Shown: positions 31,781 to 45,599 of the stretch, piece after piece
How positions within the stretch are numbered: position 1 is the stretch's first letter
Layout: every line of letters starts with the position of its first letter
Source: Scortum barcoo
Taxonomy: Eukaryota; Chordata; Actinopteri; Centrarchiformes; Terapontidae
Reading direction: 5' to 3'
Assembly (NCBI GenBank): GCA_023238725.1
Contig: CM041540.1
Location: 3,494,208-3,558,207, forward strand
DNA: 64,000 bases
Program-made: the position numbers and the translations under genes
The notes under the pieces: model-generated
Told to the model about the DNA's origin: nothing
Databases searched by the model: none
Seen by the model: the letters and a program-made list of their open reading frames with translations, nothing else

Positions 31781-32984
31781 TCACAACCGACCAACTTTGT
31801 GTCTCAGCAGAGAGCCACGGGCGTCTGCAGAGTTTGTTTGGTCTGTGTCTGCATGATAAAGAGGAAAGTTAGGTGAAGGACAACAATCTGGTGGAGGAGA
31901 CTGATCAGGAAGAGTAATGATAATAAGGCTAATAAGGTATCTCTCTCCAGCACATTGTTGAGGAGTTTGCATGTCGCCTGTGAGGCTGCTTAAATTAAGC
32001 CATATCCAGCAGGTTTCTTTATTATTCTGAATATGCAAACATATTTGACAATGAATGGTGTAATTGCAGATGATGCTTTAGGCCTGTCTTTAAAGAAAAA
32101 GCTTTCAGAATATTCAAACTGGCCTCCTTTCACATCGCACCCCGAACAGCGTTTTGAAAAGCTGATGTTTAAAAAAGGATTGATAAAGGAGAGAGAGGAG
32201 ATCCGCAGGCAGAGGAGATAGAAGAGCTGCTTTCAGGCTAAAATACGGTCTGACGCAGTCAACACATCTGATGAAAGGTCGGGATATTGTTTCGAGGGTA
32301 AGCAGAATAAAAACTGCGACTTACGGATTGAAAATGGGTCAATTACGGAGTTTGAACTTTTAGAAGAACATTTATTACTTTTATTTAAAGGAAACAGTCA
32401 TTTATCAGAGTCCAGATTTGGATTGGCTTTTTTCTGTGACCTCAGAAAATTGTTAACACGTTATTAAACTGTGCTGTATCCAGTTATTGACATAATTTTT
32501 TTTGTTGCTTTCTAGGGATGATGATATGTTAAAACACACGCTACATGCACATCTGCTCCTACCAGAAACTGACAGTGGATTTAAGTCTCTTTTGATTGTT
32601 TCTTACATGATTGGTCCACAGGTTCATTGAAAAAATTCAACTAAAATGTACACTGATATTTAAAAGAGTCATCTGAACGCTAAAATTACGTATTTATGTT
32701 TTCAAATAACCAAAGAATAAGAACACACACACGTTGGGTTTTAAGTTATCACTTTATTCAACCTCATCTAACATCTTCATCTTCGACAGCTTTCATTTTT
32801 CTGAACATTGAATCCACAGTAAACATCAGCCGCAGCAACGCCCGATGTTACAGGTGTATCCCATCAGCTGTTAAAGGTAAAGTTATTTAGTGTTGTAATT
32901 TTAAGAGAAAATACCAAGCTAGAGGAAAAGAGAGGCTGTTCATATACCAAATATTCTTCCACATCTCTGAAAACGGATAAGAGG
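31781..32984. other. Non-coding stretch
   Basis: Partly complex (31900-32340, with GATGATAATAAGGC-like and GGTATCTCTC words) but no feature can be named. Confidence 0.4.
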
Positions 32985-33301
32985 GGACCTTTTAAATGTT
33001 TTGACCACTAGCAGCAGGGGGGTCAAAGAGTGCTGCTCCACGATTGGTTTGTATTGTGCATACATGAGGATGCACACATGCGAAGCTCAGCAATGTACCA
33101 ACAAAGGCAGAAAAGAAAAAGATTGTGAGCTAAAAAAGATGTAATGATTTAATATATAGAAAAAAGTTATCTTCATAAATATGTAATGAGAAAGGAAATG
33201 CATTCAGTGTGTTTGTTAGACTTTGAGGATGCACATTAGTAAGAAATGATGAATGTAAACAACTTTTTGTATACAAGAAAACCACACAGGGCACCTTTGA
33301 T
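32985..33301. repeat. Possible fish interspersed repeat
   Basis: Begins ATGTTTTGACCACTAGCAGC and ends AACCACACAGGGCACCTTTG. Similar terminal words occur in reverse orientation at 49030-49078 (GTAGCGCTACTAGTGGTCAA, GGCGCCTTTA). The shared ends suggest one repeat family. Confidence 0.35.
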
Positions 33302-34339
33302 TTCAACAAGCATTTATACGCATTTACAAATCACTTTACATTTTGAGGTAATTTTATCATTCTTGTCAAATGACTGAAACAAAACACAACAGTGGTCGCG
33401 TGCAAAATAAATAAAAGTCCATTTCCAATGTTACAATTTAGGCTCCCTTAACAAGGAATTAACTGACTTTTAAAGCAGATGTATTTTCTTTTCTTGAGGT
33501 CAGGATTTGTCCTGCAAAGCGCTCGGAGGATTATTCATGATCCAAGATACTGGCTAAAAACAAAGGCTAATAGAAAACCTTTCTGAAGCCAACTGAAACA
33601 CATTAAGACATTACAGAGAGCCACTTTGATCACAGATAACCTGGTAAATAATCCCAAAAGCATTAAGATGCCAGTCGCAATTCTCAAACGTTTCCCTCCG
33701 AAACCCCCGTGACTCGGCTCAAACGTATGATCGGGGTGGACGAGTCGAGGTGGACGGCCTCTCCAAAATGAACAAACGCTCACCCCCCCCTCCCTCAGTG
33801 GACCGCTTCTCATTAGACACTTTAATCTTATCTGCTTCTTCTCCTTCAAAAAACATATCTATCGCAAACTGTTATCCGTGCAAACAGATGATGTTTTTGT
33901 TGGATCTCCCCCCGACCTCAGAAGTATTTCTTCAAACGAAAACAACAGGTGTAAGATGAAAAAGTGTGAGGAGAGAGCAGTGTTGTTTCTGTGACTGCGG
34001 CGTGCTGAAGCGTTACCTTTTGACCTCAATGGTGAGGCACTGTGGCGTTCCCGTGGTAGCCCAGTGGAGTCTTCCTCTTGCAACAAAGCGCCTCCTGATT
34101 AAAACCCTGATGGCTTTTTTTTTTTTTTTTTACTGTTTGATGATGAAAAAGAGGAGGCACATGCTTGAGGTTTGCTCCCACCTAAAAGGGGCGCGTAAAC
34201 TGCGCGTGAACTGTCGCTGCAATCGTATAGCTCCATACGTATCAAACCTATAACATCAGCACGCGGGCTTAACAGATTTGGCTCCGCACGCGTCGACTTT
34301 TGCGTTTTAAGATGAGAGTAAGACGCCGTTCCGCAATCA
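33302..34339. other. Non-coding stretch
   Basis: Mostly AT-rich up to 33530, then more complex. A 104-codon minus frame at 33849-33535 has no recognised motif. Confidence 0.4.
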
Positions 34340-34660
34340 GTAACTCATATGGAAAACATTCCTTATCGATCCTCTGAACAAACCGCTACCGTGTGTCCGC
34401 TTGGGCCAGTGTCATGTTTGGAGGAAATGGGAATAGATGCCAAAAATAAGAGCCTGCAATTTTCCTTTGATTGGTCTTATCATAAGGCAGAAATCTCGGA
34501 CTGTTCTGGCCCGTCATTAAGTCTGATCAGAGTGCAGGGATATTACAGCCAAATGCATAAAAAGGTTATGAGAGCTATCAAGAGTACGCTGCTGTATTTA
34601 GTGAATGAAAGACCGGGCAATTTAGATATATCTATAATACCTCCCCAACAGTAAGGGAAC
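34340..34660. promoter_or_regulatory. Candidate conserved element with GATA sites
   Basis: Complex block with TTATCGATCC, TGGTCTTATCATAAGG, GAGCTATCAAGAG and TTAGATATATC, i.e. several GATA cores, plus TTTCCTTTGATTGG (TCF/LEF-like CTTTGAT). Confidence 0.35.
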
Positions 34661-34849
34661 AAACTCAGGTGAGGCAACAAAAGCAGCTCTGCTCTTTTTT
34701 TTTTTGTAGTCAGGGATGTCAACCTATCTACTGAAAAGTAGAAGGAGATGGATGGGGGAAGAAAAAAGGAGGAAGAGACTGAATAACTCGAAGCCCCGCG
34801 GGCATCTGCCACTCATCTGCCACTCAGCCGATGCAGATCCAGTTTGATT

Positions 34850-35190
34850 TTTAACTCCTTAATACTTGATTGTATTATCTGGGGCGTGATAAAAAATAAG
34901 TCACTGTTTTAGCCTCGGAGCAACAAAATGTCAGTCAGAAGCCACGGCGAAGATATGCTAAAAGGCTTTCTGTGCTCCTGGCGCAGACAAGCAGATACAG
35001 AGCAGATTATGCTTTATTAGCTGTTCATGGAGACTTAATTGTGAGATCAAAGTTAACGGCGTTCCATCGGCGCGAGGCAGAGCAGATTTCATTAGGCTGA
35101 GAAATATCAGTGCAATAATAATGTCATCAGCAACGCTGCAAGTTCAGAACTCAGAGTGTCTTAATATTTTTGGGGGCAGATTGGAACAGG
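34850..35190. promoter_or_regulatory. Candidate conserved non-coding element
   Basis: Repeat-free block with CTTGATTGTATTATCTGGGG, CGAAGATATGC, AGCAGATTATGCTTTATTAG and GACTTAATTGTGAGATCAAAG. Texture is that of a developmental enhancer. Confidence 0.35.
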
Positions 35191-37129
35191 AAATTCAGCC
35201 ACATGCAGCCATTTGGACGGCAAAACGTATTAAAAATGTTTCCAAATGTACAAAAAAAGAGTTTACAATAAGGGAAAGATGACTAAATGATAAATATAAT
35301 TGAATTTGGCATGGCGGGGAACATTCAGGGGCGCTGTCCAGTCAGAAAATGTCACATTAGAGAGGGGCTAAAAATGAAACTCCAAGTTATAACGCAGTGG
35401 TGTCACATTATATTGTGTGGAGTACAACATACTCTGACTGAGAAACTGATATGAATACTTGAAGAAACAAAGACGTGAACAGTCCAATCATTCGTGGATC
35501 GGGAGAGGTCAGCTTGCAGAAAATTGTGAGGTTGGAGACGGTCTTGAAAGATGCCAAAGAGGCCGAAACTCTGGGAACATTTTCTGTTTCTGTGTAGTTT
35601 ATCTTTTACTCTCTGTGGACACAAGGACACGTGTATGATGTTGGACAATGTATTGCTAATAGGGCTGAAGGAATTTTACCTGCGGTAATTAAGGATGGCT
35701 CAACAATACAATATGCTGTATTAGCGCCATGATGTATCCTGATCTTAGTGCTGTTGAAATGAGTGTTATTGTTATGCTGTTATTAGGTATGTTATTGCTT
35801 TTAAATGAAACAGCTTAAAACAACTTGTATTTCTTGTTGAAATTTTGAAGCATTGACTTAAATGCAGGTTTCTCACCATGCTCAGCGGCTGTAAGGCATC
35901 TCTCCTCGTTACTTTCACGGCCACATTTACTCCAACTCCATCAAAGGTTTCAGACACTCCAAAGGTCCAAGGAGTTTTTTCTCGAAGACGATGGTAGTTG
36001 TACTTCGATAGCTGGATGATAACTAGCTAGGTGAGACCTTAAATATAATATATGCAGTATTTCGCCATTTCACAGGTACTTTGGTGTTGCTCAGTGTCCC
36101 TTTTCATTCAGTTGAAAGCCGAAATGTTCCCAAACTAATGAAGTTCCTTTTGGTTTTGTGACCACAGCAGCTGCCATTGAAAGACCAAACATGATGTGAC
36201 GTGACGTGAACATGGCAGTCGCAGCGGTTGTTTGGCCATATTGCGGTTCTCGCAACAGCAGCAATTAGAAATTTCGCTTCAACCCCACAGTGCAAAGATT
36301 AAACTCAGCTTTGCAATGCAGTTTTAAAGGTCATTTGTGGTTTCAGGATGAAGGTTGCAATGCAGCATTCACACGTATGGATCAATCTATTTTAAGGATG
36401 AATATCCGTTTTAATAACACCGTATTCACAAAAGTAAAAAGTAATAAGATTTAATGGGGTTATCAAAGCTACTTTATCCTGAACTTGGATGTCCGTAATG
36501 GCATTGTAATGAAAATTGTGCGCACACATCTATAGAAAGTTTGGGAAGAATACGCTGAACCAGGAGGTCTGCCAGTAAAATGTAAAGGATGTTAACAATG
36601 GATAATTTGGGTCATTATTTTACTATTTGTCTTTGTTTTATCTTCCAGGTTGGAAGTGTGTTTACAATCTTACCGATCATCTGACCCATCCTGTCCCTTT
36701 AGGCAACACTCATGTGACGTTGCCATGTTGGTGAGTTCAATGTTCAGGTTGTATGACACTGAAATTATCCTTTAAATAGACCCCTCTGTCATGTGAATGT
36801 GTGTGCACAGTAGTTAGTGCTCCGGGAACATGACAATGCAACAGCGTTATGATTTCTTACCTGAGAGCAACGTGCACTTTCTTTGCCAGTCAGATAGACG
36901 TCCTTTCTGCAGAAGGAGCGCTCTTGAATTACACACAGGGTCGGATTTCTCCTGGAAGAGAACAGACTTTATTCAACCCAGTTCGGTTAACGTCATGCAA
37001 AACTAACCTGAGTTACAAAGCCCGGGTTGATGAATGTCATTATAGTTAGTTATATTATGTTAAAAACTCTCTTCTCTCCCAGTTGGCTGACTTTACTCCA
37101 TGTCCCAGCATCCTCTCTGTGGCTACCAT
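35191..37129. other. Non-coding stretch, nothing firmly recognised
   Basis: Parts at 35650-36010 and 36140-36300 (GATGTGACGTGACGTGAACA and surroundings) may be degraded transposon, but no termini or coding motif can be named. Confidence 0.35.
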
Positions 37130-37480
37130 TGTGATTGACAGGCCTCATAATAATAATCCGAGCCCTTCGCAGGAGGTGTGGCAGACAGCCTCTGTTGCCG
37201 CCGCACTGACCCCACGTGACCCCTGCTGCAACCGGCCGGTCTCAGATGGCTGACTTGGTTTTTTACGTCTTATCTGGGCGACGACGTCCTTTCGCGCCGC
37301 CTCAAACATCACGCACGAACATATCGGTTTACTCAAGCACATACGCAACAACCGCGTGACGTCAGCTCAGCATATCCGGGTGAGGTGAGGCTGTGGGGGG
37401 GCCCATTTAGGAGCCGACCCCGTGACCTCATGGGGCCTGCGGGTCGGTCAGTTCAGGTGGGGTTAATGCTGAAGCTGCTC
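37130..37480. promoter_or_regulatory. Candidate conserved non-coding element
   Basis: GC-balanced complex block with CRE-like TGACGTCAGC, GTCTTATCTGGGCGACGACG and CCACGTGACCCCTG. Could also be a small CpG-rich promoter; no transcript evidence. Confidence 0.35.
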
Positions 37481-38330
37481 CCTCTTTGGATGGCATCAGC
37501 TGAGCATTGAACACAGGAGTGAAGAGAGAGAAACTCCAAATTAGTTTTCTACTTAAAAAAAACAGCAACTTTGTGTTCATTTTTCATTTTAAAAACAAGT
37601 GAAAAGCAGATTTTATAGAAGCCTCTTCTTGTGGTATATGTAAGTCCATGACACAATGCTGATATACTGTATATTGTGATATAGTACTTTATAGAGGAAA
37701 CAATTTCTAGCTAAAATAACCACACACCATATACACTCTGATGCATAATTGGCAATTGGCGTTCCATTTGTTCCCTCCAGTTTTTAGCTTTAGAACCTTA
37801 TTTACTGTAAACTAATGTGATCTGCATCTTTTTACAACAGGAAACACAACTTTTGGGTATATGTGGAATCATTTCATATCTAGTAAATTCCCATAATGTC
37901 TATATATTTTTGGTGAAAATCAATTGAAAAACAATTAGCCTTAAATACACCAGAGTTTCTTCTCAATGAGGAGCTACTTAAAGGTACATTTTATGATGAT
38001 AGACATTTGAGCTCTATTTGGAGATATGGAGCAACACAGAAAATAAATTTCTTAATCGCTTACATAGACAAATCTGTTGCAGCATCAGGAAACGTTAATA
38101 ATAAATTTAATGTCTGTCTATTTTGGGTCATTGTTGGTTCTGATTTTGACTTTTGGTTGTAGAGCTTGGATTTGGATGACAAACTGCATCTTTAAAGGTG
38201 AAATAAAAAAGTATTTTAGGATACACCTGGCTTTTTTTTTTTGTGAATTTGTGGTGAGTTGAGGAAACCACCGTCTCATCAGTGGACAACAATGACTATA
38301 AAAAGGCTTCTCATATCAATCTAACCCTCA
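37481..38330. other. AT-rich stretch, nothing recognised
   Basis: Short frames only. Confidence 0.45.
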
Positions 38331-39060
38331 AGCTACACCTGCGTGACCCTCAACGTTTCTGCGCCCTCCTGTTTAACTTCATTCGACACACATCACAGGC
38401 GGCGGCAGGTGATTCTGTTGTATACGTGCAACAAGTGTGCGACAATGAGGCTAAATGAAATGTAAGCATTGGCGAATCAAAGGCCACAAGAAAGGGCTTG
38501 AAAGTGGGGGTGGGAATAAAGGTGTCGTGTCACTCTGCGGTTTGGGAGGCAAAAAAAAAAGATGAAATGGGCTTTTAGCGGTCGAGGAAACTTAGAGAAT
38601 CAAACACTTCCTGTCTTTAAAGTGGAAACGGTGGAGACTTCCTCCCTCATATGCAGGTAGAGGAGGCACCATTAGGGAGGAACAAAGACGCAGAGTCTAA
38701 ACACGAGGCTTTACGCCGTCACCATCTCTGTCCTGGAGGATACAGAGGGGGCCTGTGTGTGTGTGTGAATGTCTGTATGTGTGCATTTGTTGTCGGCCTC
38801 TCTTGGGGTGGTAACACACACCACGTCGGTGTGGTACATTGAAGGGGGGGCTCATTCCACAACCGGTCAAAGGGTTAAGTGCCGCAGTCATACACACACA
38901 CACATGCAGACACACACACACACATATGAACACTGGAGCCATTGAGTCGAATGTACAGAGTAGACGCCACCGGAGGAGGCTTCCTACACACACACACACA
39001 CACACTTTGTTGCACACATACAGGGGATCTGAAAGGAAAGCGTGACCACACAGGCTGCGG
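38331..39060. other. Complex sequence with CA/TG repeats
   Basis: 38331-38730 is complex; 38750-39007 carries dispersed TG and CA tracts (38752-38767, 38890-38924, 38985-39005) on opposite strands, able to pair. Frames here are repeat translations. Confidence 0.45.
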
Positions 39061-39539
39061 GAGCTTTATGACTAACATCCTTTAATTCTTATGTAATTCT
39101 GAGCCACTGCAGAAACTGTGCTGATAATTACAAACAGTGGGAAGCTCTTCAGTCAGAGAGAGATAAATAACAAACAAATGTTTTTCACCGAACGTCAGTG
39201 AAATGATAATAATAAAACCAAACCAGTGTGTGTGGCTAGCAGAGGAAGGTTACTCAAGAACTGTACGATATATACTCGAGTATTTCCATGTTATGTAGCT
39301 TTATACTCCAACATCTCAGAGATAAATATTGAAGTTTTTACCCCACAATGCTTGTCTGACCATTTAAATCAGATTATAGTTTCGCTCTTCCTGCCCAATG
39401 AAAGCCATGTATCTCCAAATTAGTTGATTTTGAGCTTGAATTTCCCTGATAAAATGAAAGATGAAGCATTTATTTATATATTTTTTAGCATCCTCTTGAA
39501 CTTCTTAAGCCTCTAAAATCTAGACCCCGATGATAATTA
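39061..39539. other. Non-coding stretch, nothing recognised
   Basis: AT-rich, no feature. Confidence 0.4.
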
Positions 39540-39990
39540 AATACTTTTACTGAATTAAGGTTTTGAATCCAGGAGATTTACTTGTAATGGAGCATTTTCA
39601 CAGTGTGGTATTAGTAGTTTTACTTAAGTAAAGGATCTAAATACTTCTACCACTGCTGATGGCTAACTACTACTCAAGGTTAAAGATATTTTTTTCTCAT
39701 TTGGACAGACTGGGCCTTTAAAGCTGATATTAGAGAGACGGTCGGTCAGTTTGGAGGATTTAATATCTGTAGTGTTGTTAGAGGTGTTTCTGTTATTTAA
39801 CCTACCAAAATTTATGTAAATGGCATCTTCCAGTGGTGGAATGTAACTAAGTAAGTTAAGTAACTTCCTTAAGTATTGTACATGAGTACAATTTTGAGGT
39901 ACATGTCCTTTAGTATTTCAATTTTATGCTCCTAACTAGTTATTTTGCAGATGCAGCATATTAAGGATAAACACCCATCTGTATGATGTA
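39540..39990 (+). mobile_element. Fragments of the fish AAGTAAAAGT-type repeat
   Basis: 39540-39660 matches the 3' end (TAGTAGTTTTACTTAAGTAA, CTAAATACTTCTACCACTG). 39830-39950 matches the 5' end (AGTGGTGGAATGTAACTAAG, GAGTACAATTTTGAGGTAC). Both read in the same direction, so two partial copies or one rearranged copy are present. Confidence 0.65.
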
Positions 39991-40324
39991 TATGATGATA
40001 TATTATTTAAGGTTCAGCTTGTGAAAACATTCCTAAATAGGATTAATAGTGGTCGAACGCTTCACTGGGTGTCTGAATCAAAGTTTAGGCGACTAAAATA
40101 ACTTGGTTAAGGTAAAGGGAGGGATGCAGTGGTGGTGAAGGTTTGGAAAATATTTCCATCATAAACAAACAACCAACTTGTCATTTTTCTGGCGAGGGCG
40201 GTCTCTTATGTTACCGGTAATCCATGGATGAGATGTCATTTAAAGTGGTGAAACAAAGTGGTGTATTTAAACATTTAAGCACAACCTGTTTTTTATTGCT
40301 TAGGTATGTAGATTTTAGTGTGAT

Positions 40325-40420
40325 AATATTACATTATATTACATTATAATATTACATTACACTGAATTACATGTTGGCAGACACTTTAATCCAAAGTGGC
40401 TGTAAGTGTCCTGCAATTAA
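40325..40420. repeat. Fish ATTACATT repeat with GGCAGACACTTTAATCCAAA
   Basis: ATTACATT-type direct repeats followed by TTGGCAGACACTTTAATCCA and AAAGTGGCTGTAAGTG, matching a short repeat frequent in fish genomes (consensus about GGCAGACGCTTTTATCC). Confidence 0.6.
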
Positions 40421-42509
40421 AAATAATGGGCTCTATTATTTTTGCATATCAGGGTGTTATCTCTTAGTTGTTCCAACAGTTTGCCAAAGCAATAATATTG
40501 CTTATAATTAGTTAAAAATTGAGACGCAGGACACTTTTGTCTGGCAGCTGTATTAGCTCAGAGGAAAACAGCTATAAAATTACAGATGATGCAAATAATA
40601 TCAGCATATTTCCTCGTAACTCAACATTTTCTCGAAGACTCAATACTGGAAAATAAAGAATTAAAAATAAAGTTCAGAGGTCATGAACACACCACCGTAA
40701 AACAAATAAATCTGTCAGGATCGCACATCAGCACTATCACATGCACTCTTAACTCACTATTAAAAACAAAAACTATTGATTGTTTAGCTTTTGTGAGAAG
40801 ATTGTGTAGACGGATGTATGAGAGTGTCACATTTTGATGCCGTGCTATTAACAGACCTACACACAGCTGCATTGTGGATGTGGTTCCTCGCCGCTCCAGT
40901 GGAAGCTAGTGTGGTACTGTAGCTTGGCTGGGCTGCAGAGCATCTGTCTTTGTGTCTTTGTGTCTGGGGTAAACCCCTGCTGCTGCCGAGCTTTTGTCTC
41001 TTCCTGATCGGCTCTAATGCTGCAGCACTAATTGTTTAACACAGAAACACGTCTTTTCTCCCTTTAATGTTTTTGTTTTTATTGTCGCCGATGCATTTAT
41101 TACAAAACCTTTGTGGATTTTGAACACACGCCTCCCTCAACCCCTTCCCCTCCATCCTCCTCCCTCCGCCTTCTTCATCATCTCTCCCTTTGCTCTCTCT
41201 CTCTCTCTCTCTCTAAAATGCCCGCCCTGAGAAAGAGAGGAGAGAGAGAGAAAAAAAGAAAAAAAAGAAAATGTGAACATCAGCAGAAAAACGGATGTCT
41301 GGCAAGTTGCATCATTTTCAGAAACAAACAGTGTGAAACCGTGTTAGCCAGCCTATTAGCATATATACATAAAGACCGTGTGTGCGTGCCCGTCTCCAAA
41401 ATAAAAGGAAAACACAAAAAGAGGCAAACGTTACTCTCCGCTACCCGTGACGGAGGTTTCTCAAAGAGATAGCGCTCTGGGTAAACATGTGATCGCCACA
41501 GATCCAATCAGCTCAAACAAAGGGGATAAGCAATGGAGCCGGGCGAATTTTATCGCATGTGTGTGTCTGTGTGTGCACACGGTAATGTAGGTGTGCATCT
41601 GCACTACACTGCGTCGCGTTGTTCGCCGTAAAAGTGCAGAAGAAAAGGGAGAAAGAGGGAGCCAGGCACCACTGTTATCATTTGCATCATAATGGTAAAC
41701 TGATATGAATAGTGCTGCGTCGATGCTAAGCTCTTAACGTGCATGGAAATTGCTTACCTTCAAGAAATGTGTCGCCACGTTTGTGTTTACGTGCGCGTAT
41801 TGTTCGGCAGTTTCATCATACTTTTTCTCACAAACAAAGTCTCACCGAGGTATCGTAGGAGTGATTTAGAGACCGCTGGTGGAGATGCGGCCGCCTCCTG
41901 AAATAGGTAACATGAATATAAAAAAAGGCAGAAATTTGGGTGAATCAGCTTTTCATTTTGGGTTTGTTTGAAATAAACCATCAAACTTTCCGCCGAGGAG
42001 AGAAAGACGTGCACAGTGAGATGCCAAGATATAGTTTTACAGAGAGATTTCCTCGTTGAAGGTTGAGATTTGGTCACAAAAGTGAACGCACGTCTGCTGT
42101 CTGGACTTTGCAATGACCTGAGAGACAGAAAAGGCACTTTCTTCTCTCTGTCCAATTTATTACAAGCAGGGTTTTATTATCGTATGCTTGGCCATTGTTT
42201 CTAACCACAATGACAACATACTAACATCTGAGAGATCTGAACACACTGAAAAAGGAAGTCTGACAAACCGTAGGATCTCTTTCAAAGAAAACTTCATTTG
42301 AAAGAGAAAACAAAAGCAAATGTAAAATTAGTAAAATGATCAGATCCAAACATTAAAATCATGAGGACATGAGAGGGGCCTTAACTTGGATCCTGCTTCA
42401 TTTCCGAATTTACAAGCACTGTCGGGAAAAACTTTTAGATCTTGATGATTTTATGTTGCATAGGACTAAATTTTTGTGTTTTTACCAAACAGCAAAGAAC
42501 AAAACTTTC
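40421..42509. other. Non-coding stretch
   Basis: Mixed. A CT repeat at 41195-41214, then a GA-rich part. A 119-codon frame at 41113-41472 is built on these repeats. 40860-41110 and 41480-41780 are more complex and may hold regulatory sequence. Confidence 0.4.
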
Positions 42510-42790
42510 ACCTCACATGCTGGTTTATTATGTTTACAATGATTGATATCTTAGTTTAGCTTGTTAGCATGTTGTAGATTGTGGTTTAGTACTAATTAGC
42601 AAACTGCAGCTGAGAATGATGGGAATGTTAGTTTTGCTAATAATTTGGTCACAAAGTATTTGTAGATGATCATTACAATTAGAGAATCACCACTTCATCC
42701 TGCCGGTTGCATGAATATTTGTAAAATCTTTAAATAATTTTCATCCAATTGTTGCTGAAATGTTTCAGCGTGGATCAAAGTTTGGACGCA
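42510..42790. mobile_element. Diverged fish interspersed repeat
   Basis: Phrases TCTTAGTTTAGCTTGTTAGC, CAGCTGAGAATGATGGGAAT and TTCATCCAATTGTTGCTGAA match, with changes, a common perciform repeat containing GTTAGCATGCTAAC, GCTGATGGGAATG and CCATCCAATAGTTGTTGAG. Ends are not defined. Confidence 0.55.
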
Positions 42791-43260
42791 TCGGATCACA
42801 CGTCAGAAAAATTTCAACCCAAGCTGAAATAAATGCTCTTTAATCTCTTTGTGTTTTGGATTATTCTCTTTCTCTGCGACTGTTTTTAATTATTTGCTTT
42901 TCTGTGACAGAGCTTTGAAAAGTGTCACAGAAATAAAGTTTATTATCTCACATTATCATTCAAGTGGCATGAAAACATTAGAGGACACATCCAAAGACAC
43001 AGAGCGCTCAACAACGGGATCACCCCCCCTCCCTCCTCCTCACCCCCCCATCATTTCCCATCCAACACCCTCCTTCCCCTACAGTACCCACCTCTGCCTC
43101 CTCCCTCCATCATCTCCCCAGGAGGCTACAGAGGCCCTGTACATCCCCGATAAGACCTTCTCAGAGGGACAAAAGAGGAGGTGGTGGAGGGTGGAGGGGG
43201 GGTAGGATGGGTGGTGGTAGTGGTGGAGGAGGAGAAGGGATGTGGGGTGGAGGGGGGGCT
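42791..43260. other. Simple-sequence-rich stretch
   Basis: Pyrimidine-rich 43020-43120 and a GGT/GGA-rich part 43180-43260. Confidence 0.45.
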
Positions 43261-43760
43261 TCAGGGTCACCTCAATGGCACGCTCCTGATAGCGCTATCA
43301 GCTTATGCTAATCACCAGCTAAGTGTTTCAGGACGAGAGGGAGCGGCGGGGCGCTATCCTAAAACATGTGCCTCCTACTTAACCTGCGCCGTATCACGAT
43401 GAGCCCCCGCTCATTTAGACAGCCGCCGCTCTTTATTTAAAGGGTGACAACAGTGACGAGATGGCGGAGAAAAAGAGAGAGAGAGGGTCCAAATTGATTA
43501 ATCGTGTCACAAATTGATGTTAAGCGCCATCGCAGATACAGACCCTCTGGTTCTTTTTTTTTTTTTTTGACCAACTTGGCTTTTTTCGGGTATTGTTCTG
43601 CCAATAATGGCGAGGATGGGAGGGGGTGCCGGAGCCGCTTTGGATGTCTGACTGGATGGCGCGAATACAGAGCGAGGCGTGTAATGTAATGTAAGGCGCC
43701 ATTGTTACCTGGGCTTACTGTACATGACAGGTGAAAGATAAAGAAGTGCGCGGGCCGAGC
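43261..43760. promoter_or_regulatory. Candidate conserved non-coding elements
   Basis: Two complex blocks (43261-43530 and 43580-43720) around a T-run. They contain palindrome-like GATAGCGCTATCAGC, CTAATCACC, AATTGATTAATCGTGTCAC and AATGTAAGGCGCCATTG. Confidence 0.35.
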
Positions 43761-45599
43761 TCCCCTCAGCACCCTCGTATTTCAAGATGAAAAACTTGGC
43801 TGATAAACGCATCTCGAGAACAGAAGATTTTGATAAAAGTCCCTGGTCAAAGTGTAAAACTGGAGACTTTAATGTCTAAATGACACGTTTAGAGAAGGAT
43901 GAGATTCAATGCACTCATCTTAAATTCTTTCCATCAAACCTGCTCTACCTCTCTGCGGTCTTTTCATAACTCCTCTCACTAAAAGTTAATTCTTCTAACT
44001 TTAAAACTCATGGACAAGTGTGTATCTTTTGGTTCAGATATGGGGATTGATATAGTGAAGTCAAATGTTCCAAAAATGAAACTAAGCTGATTCCTGCATT
44101 TGTGTAAATTTTTTTATACATTTAGATGGACTATCATTACTGTGAAAATGATAATTTAACACAAATCAATTGCCAAAATAACTATAATATAATATTTCCC
44201 CCAAAAAAACATCTTGCAAGCTTTTTCCGTGGCTTTCAAGTGGATGGAGTTGATACAGTTGTCATGGAGATGGAGATGCTCCAAATGTCATAAAGTGATG
44301 CAAATATTGGCCTTTTGGTCATGTGATGTAATTAAAATTTCAGTGAAAAAAAAACTCAAGCAAAGTGGATCATTAGTAATCTTTCACATTAAAAGTCTTC
44401 CAGCAGCTCAAAAAGCATAAGCTTGACTGCATTTAATGTGAAACATCTGCAGGAAGTGCAGCATCTCACTCACAGTTGTTTAACATTGGTATAAAAAATG
44501 GCAAAGTGCAAGTAACTAGAAATAATTAGTGATTTTAAACTGTTGAAAAGGTAAACTCAGAGCAGCGGATTGATTAATAAGACTTGAAAATGTTGTTGTA
44601 CTAATTGAATGAATGTTCAATTTACCATATGAGCTATTTTAGGTAATTCAACCCCCTTCCTCAGTGTTCTACCTGGTCTTTTTTTGTTCAATATTTTTAC
44701 ATTTTGGCCTTTTTTTTTTTATTTTAGGATGCATGATTTCAGCGTTTTTATCAACTCACAGCTTCTCATCTCGGTTTATGGCAATTGGACAACAGGACAC
44801 CTTGTACTGAGACTTTTGCGAGTAAATTTAAGTCGTGGGGAGCCCAAAAAAAAGGGAAAACTGAAGTGGACATGACCTCCCTCTCACTCCCTCCTGTCCC
44901 CAGTGGAAATTACGCTCTTGCCATCTCCTGACAACCCGGTAAACTCTGAAAATGAAGTTTGGTGCGGCGCATATCATATCTCCTCCTCCTCCTCCTCTTC
45001 CTCCCTCCCCATGTCCATCTGTGTTTTCTCCTCCTTCCCTCAGTCTCCTCTCCTGTTTAGATAGAGGAGCTTTGGGGAACCCGGGGGGACAGGAGGTGAG
45101 GTCCACAGATAGAGGACCCCATTGTGGTCCAACGGGAAATGCATTGTGGTTGGATTTGTCCAGTTTTATGTAAAAGCAATACTCTTTTCACCTGAACTAA
45201 TACAAGCTGTGGCGTAAGCCCCTTACTGCCATGTGCTGCATTTTTCCCCTAATCTCTCTGGATTCAGCAGCGTCCCCACATACCTCAGGGCACTCACTGA
45301 TAAAGCCTTAACTCTATACTACTCTCCCTCTCTCTCCCCCCTCTCTCTCTCTCCTCGCCCAGCCTCGTTTACAGTCTCTCACCCATCTGCTTCTTCCCCT
45401 TCCTCCTCTTTTCTCTTTCCCAGGACACCGATGAAGCAGCCTAGCAAAAAATTAAAGTGATCAAGAGATTTAGAGGAACGAGGAGAAAATCACTTTGTGA
45501 ATTCCATCTAGGAGAGGAGATGAGAAATGTTGAGGGGGAAAAAAAGAGGAAAAATGAGCAAAGTGAGAGAGTGAAAGAGAGGCAGTGGGATTTTCTGAA
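43761..45599. other. Non-coding stretch
   Basis: AT-rich to 44870, then pyrimidine-rich (44970-45060, 45320-45420). No gene or clear mobile element. Confidence 0.4.
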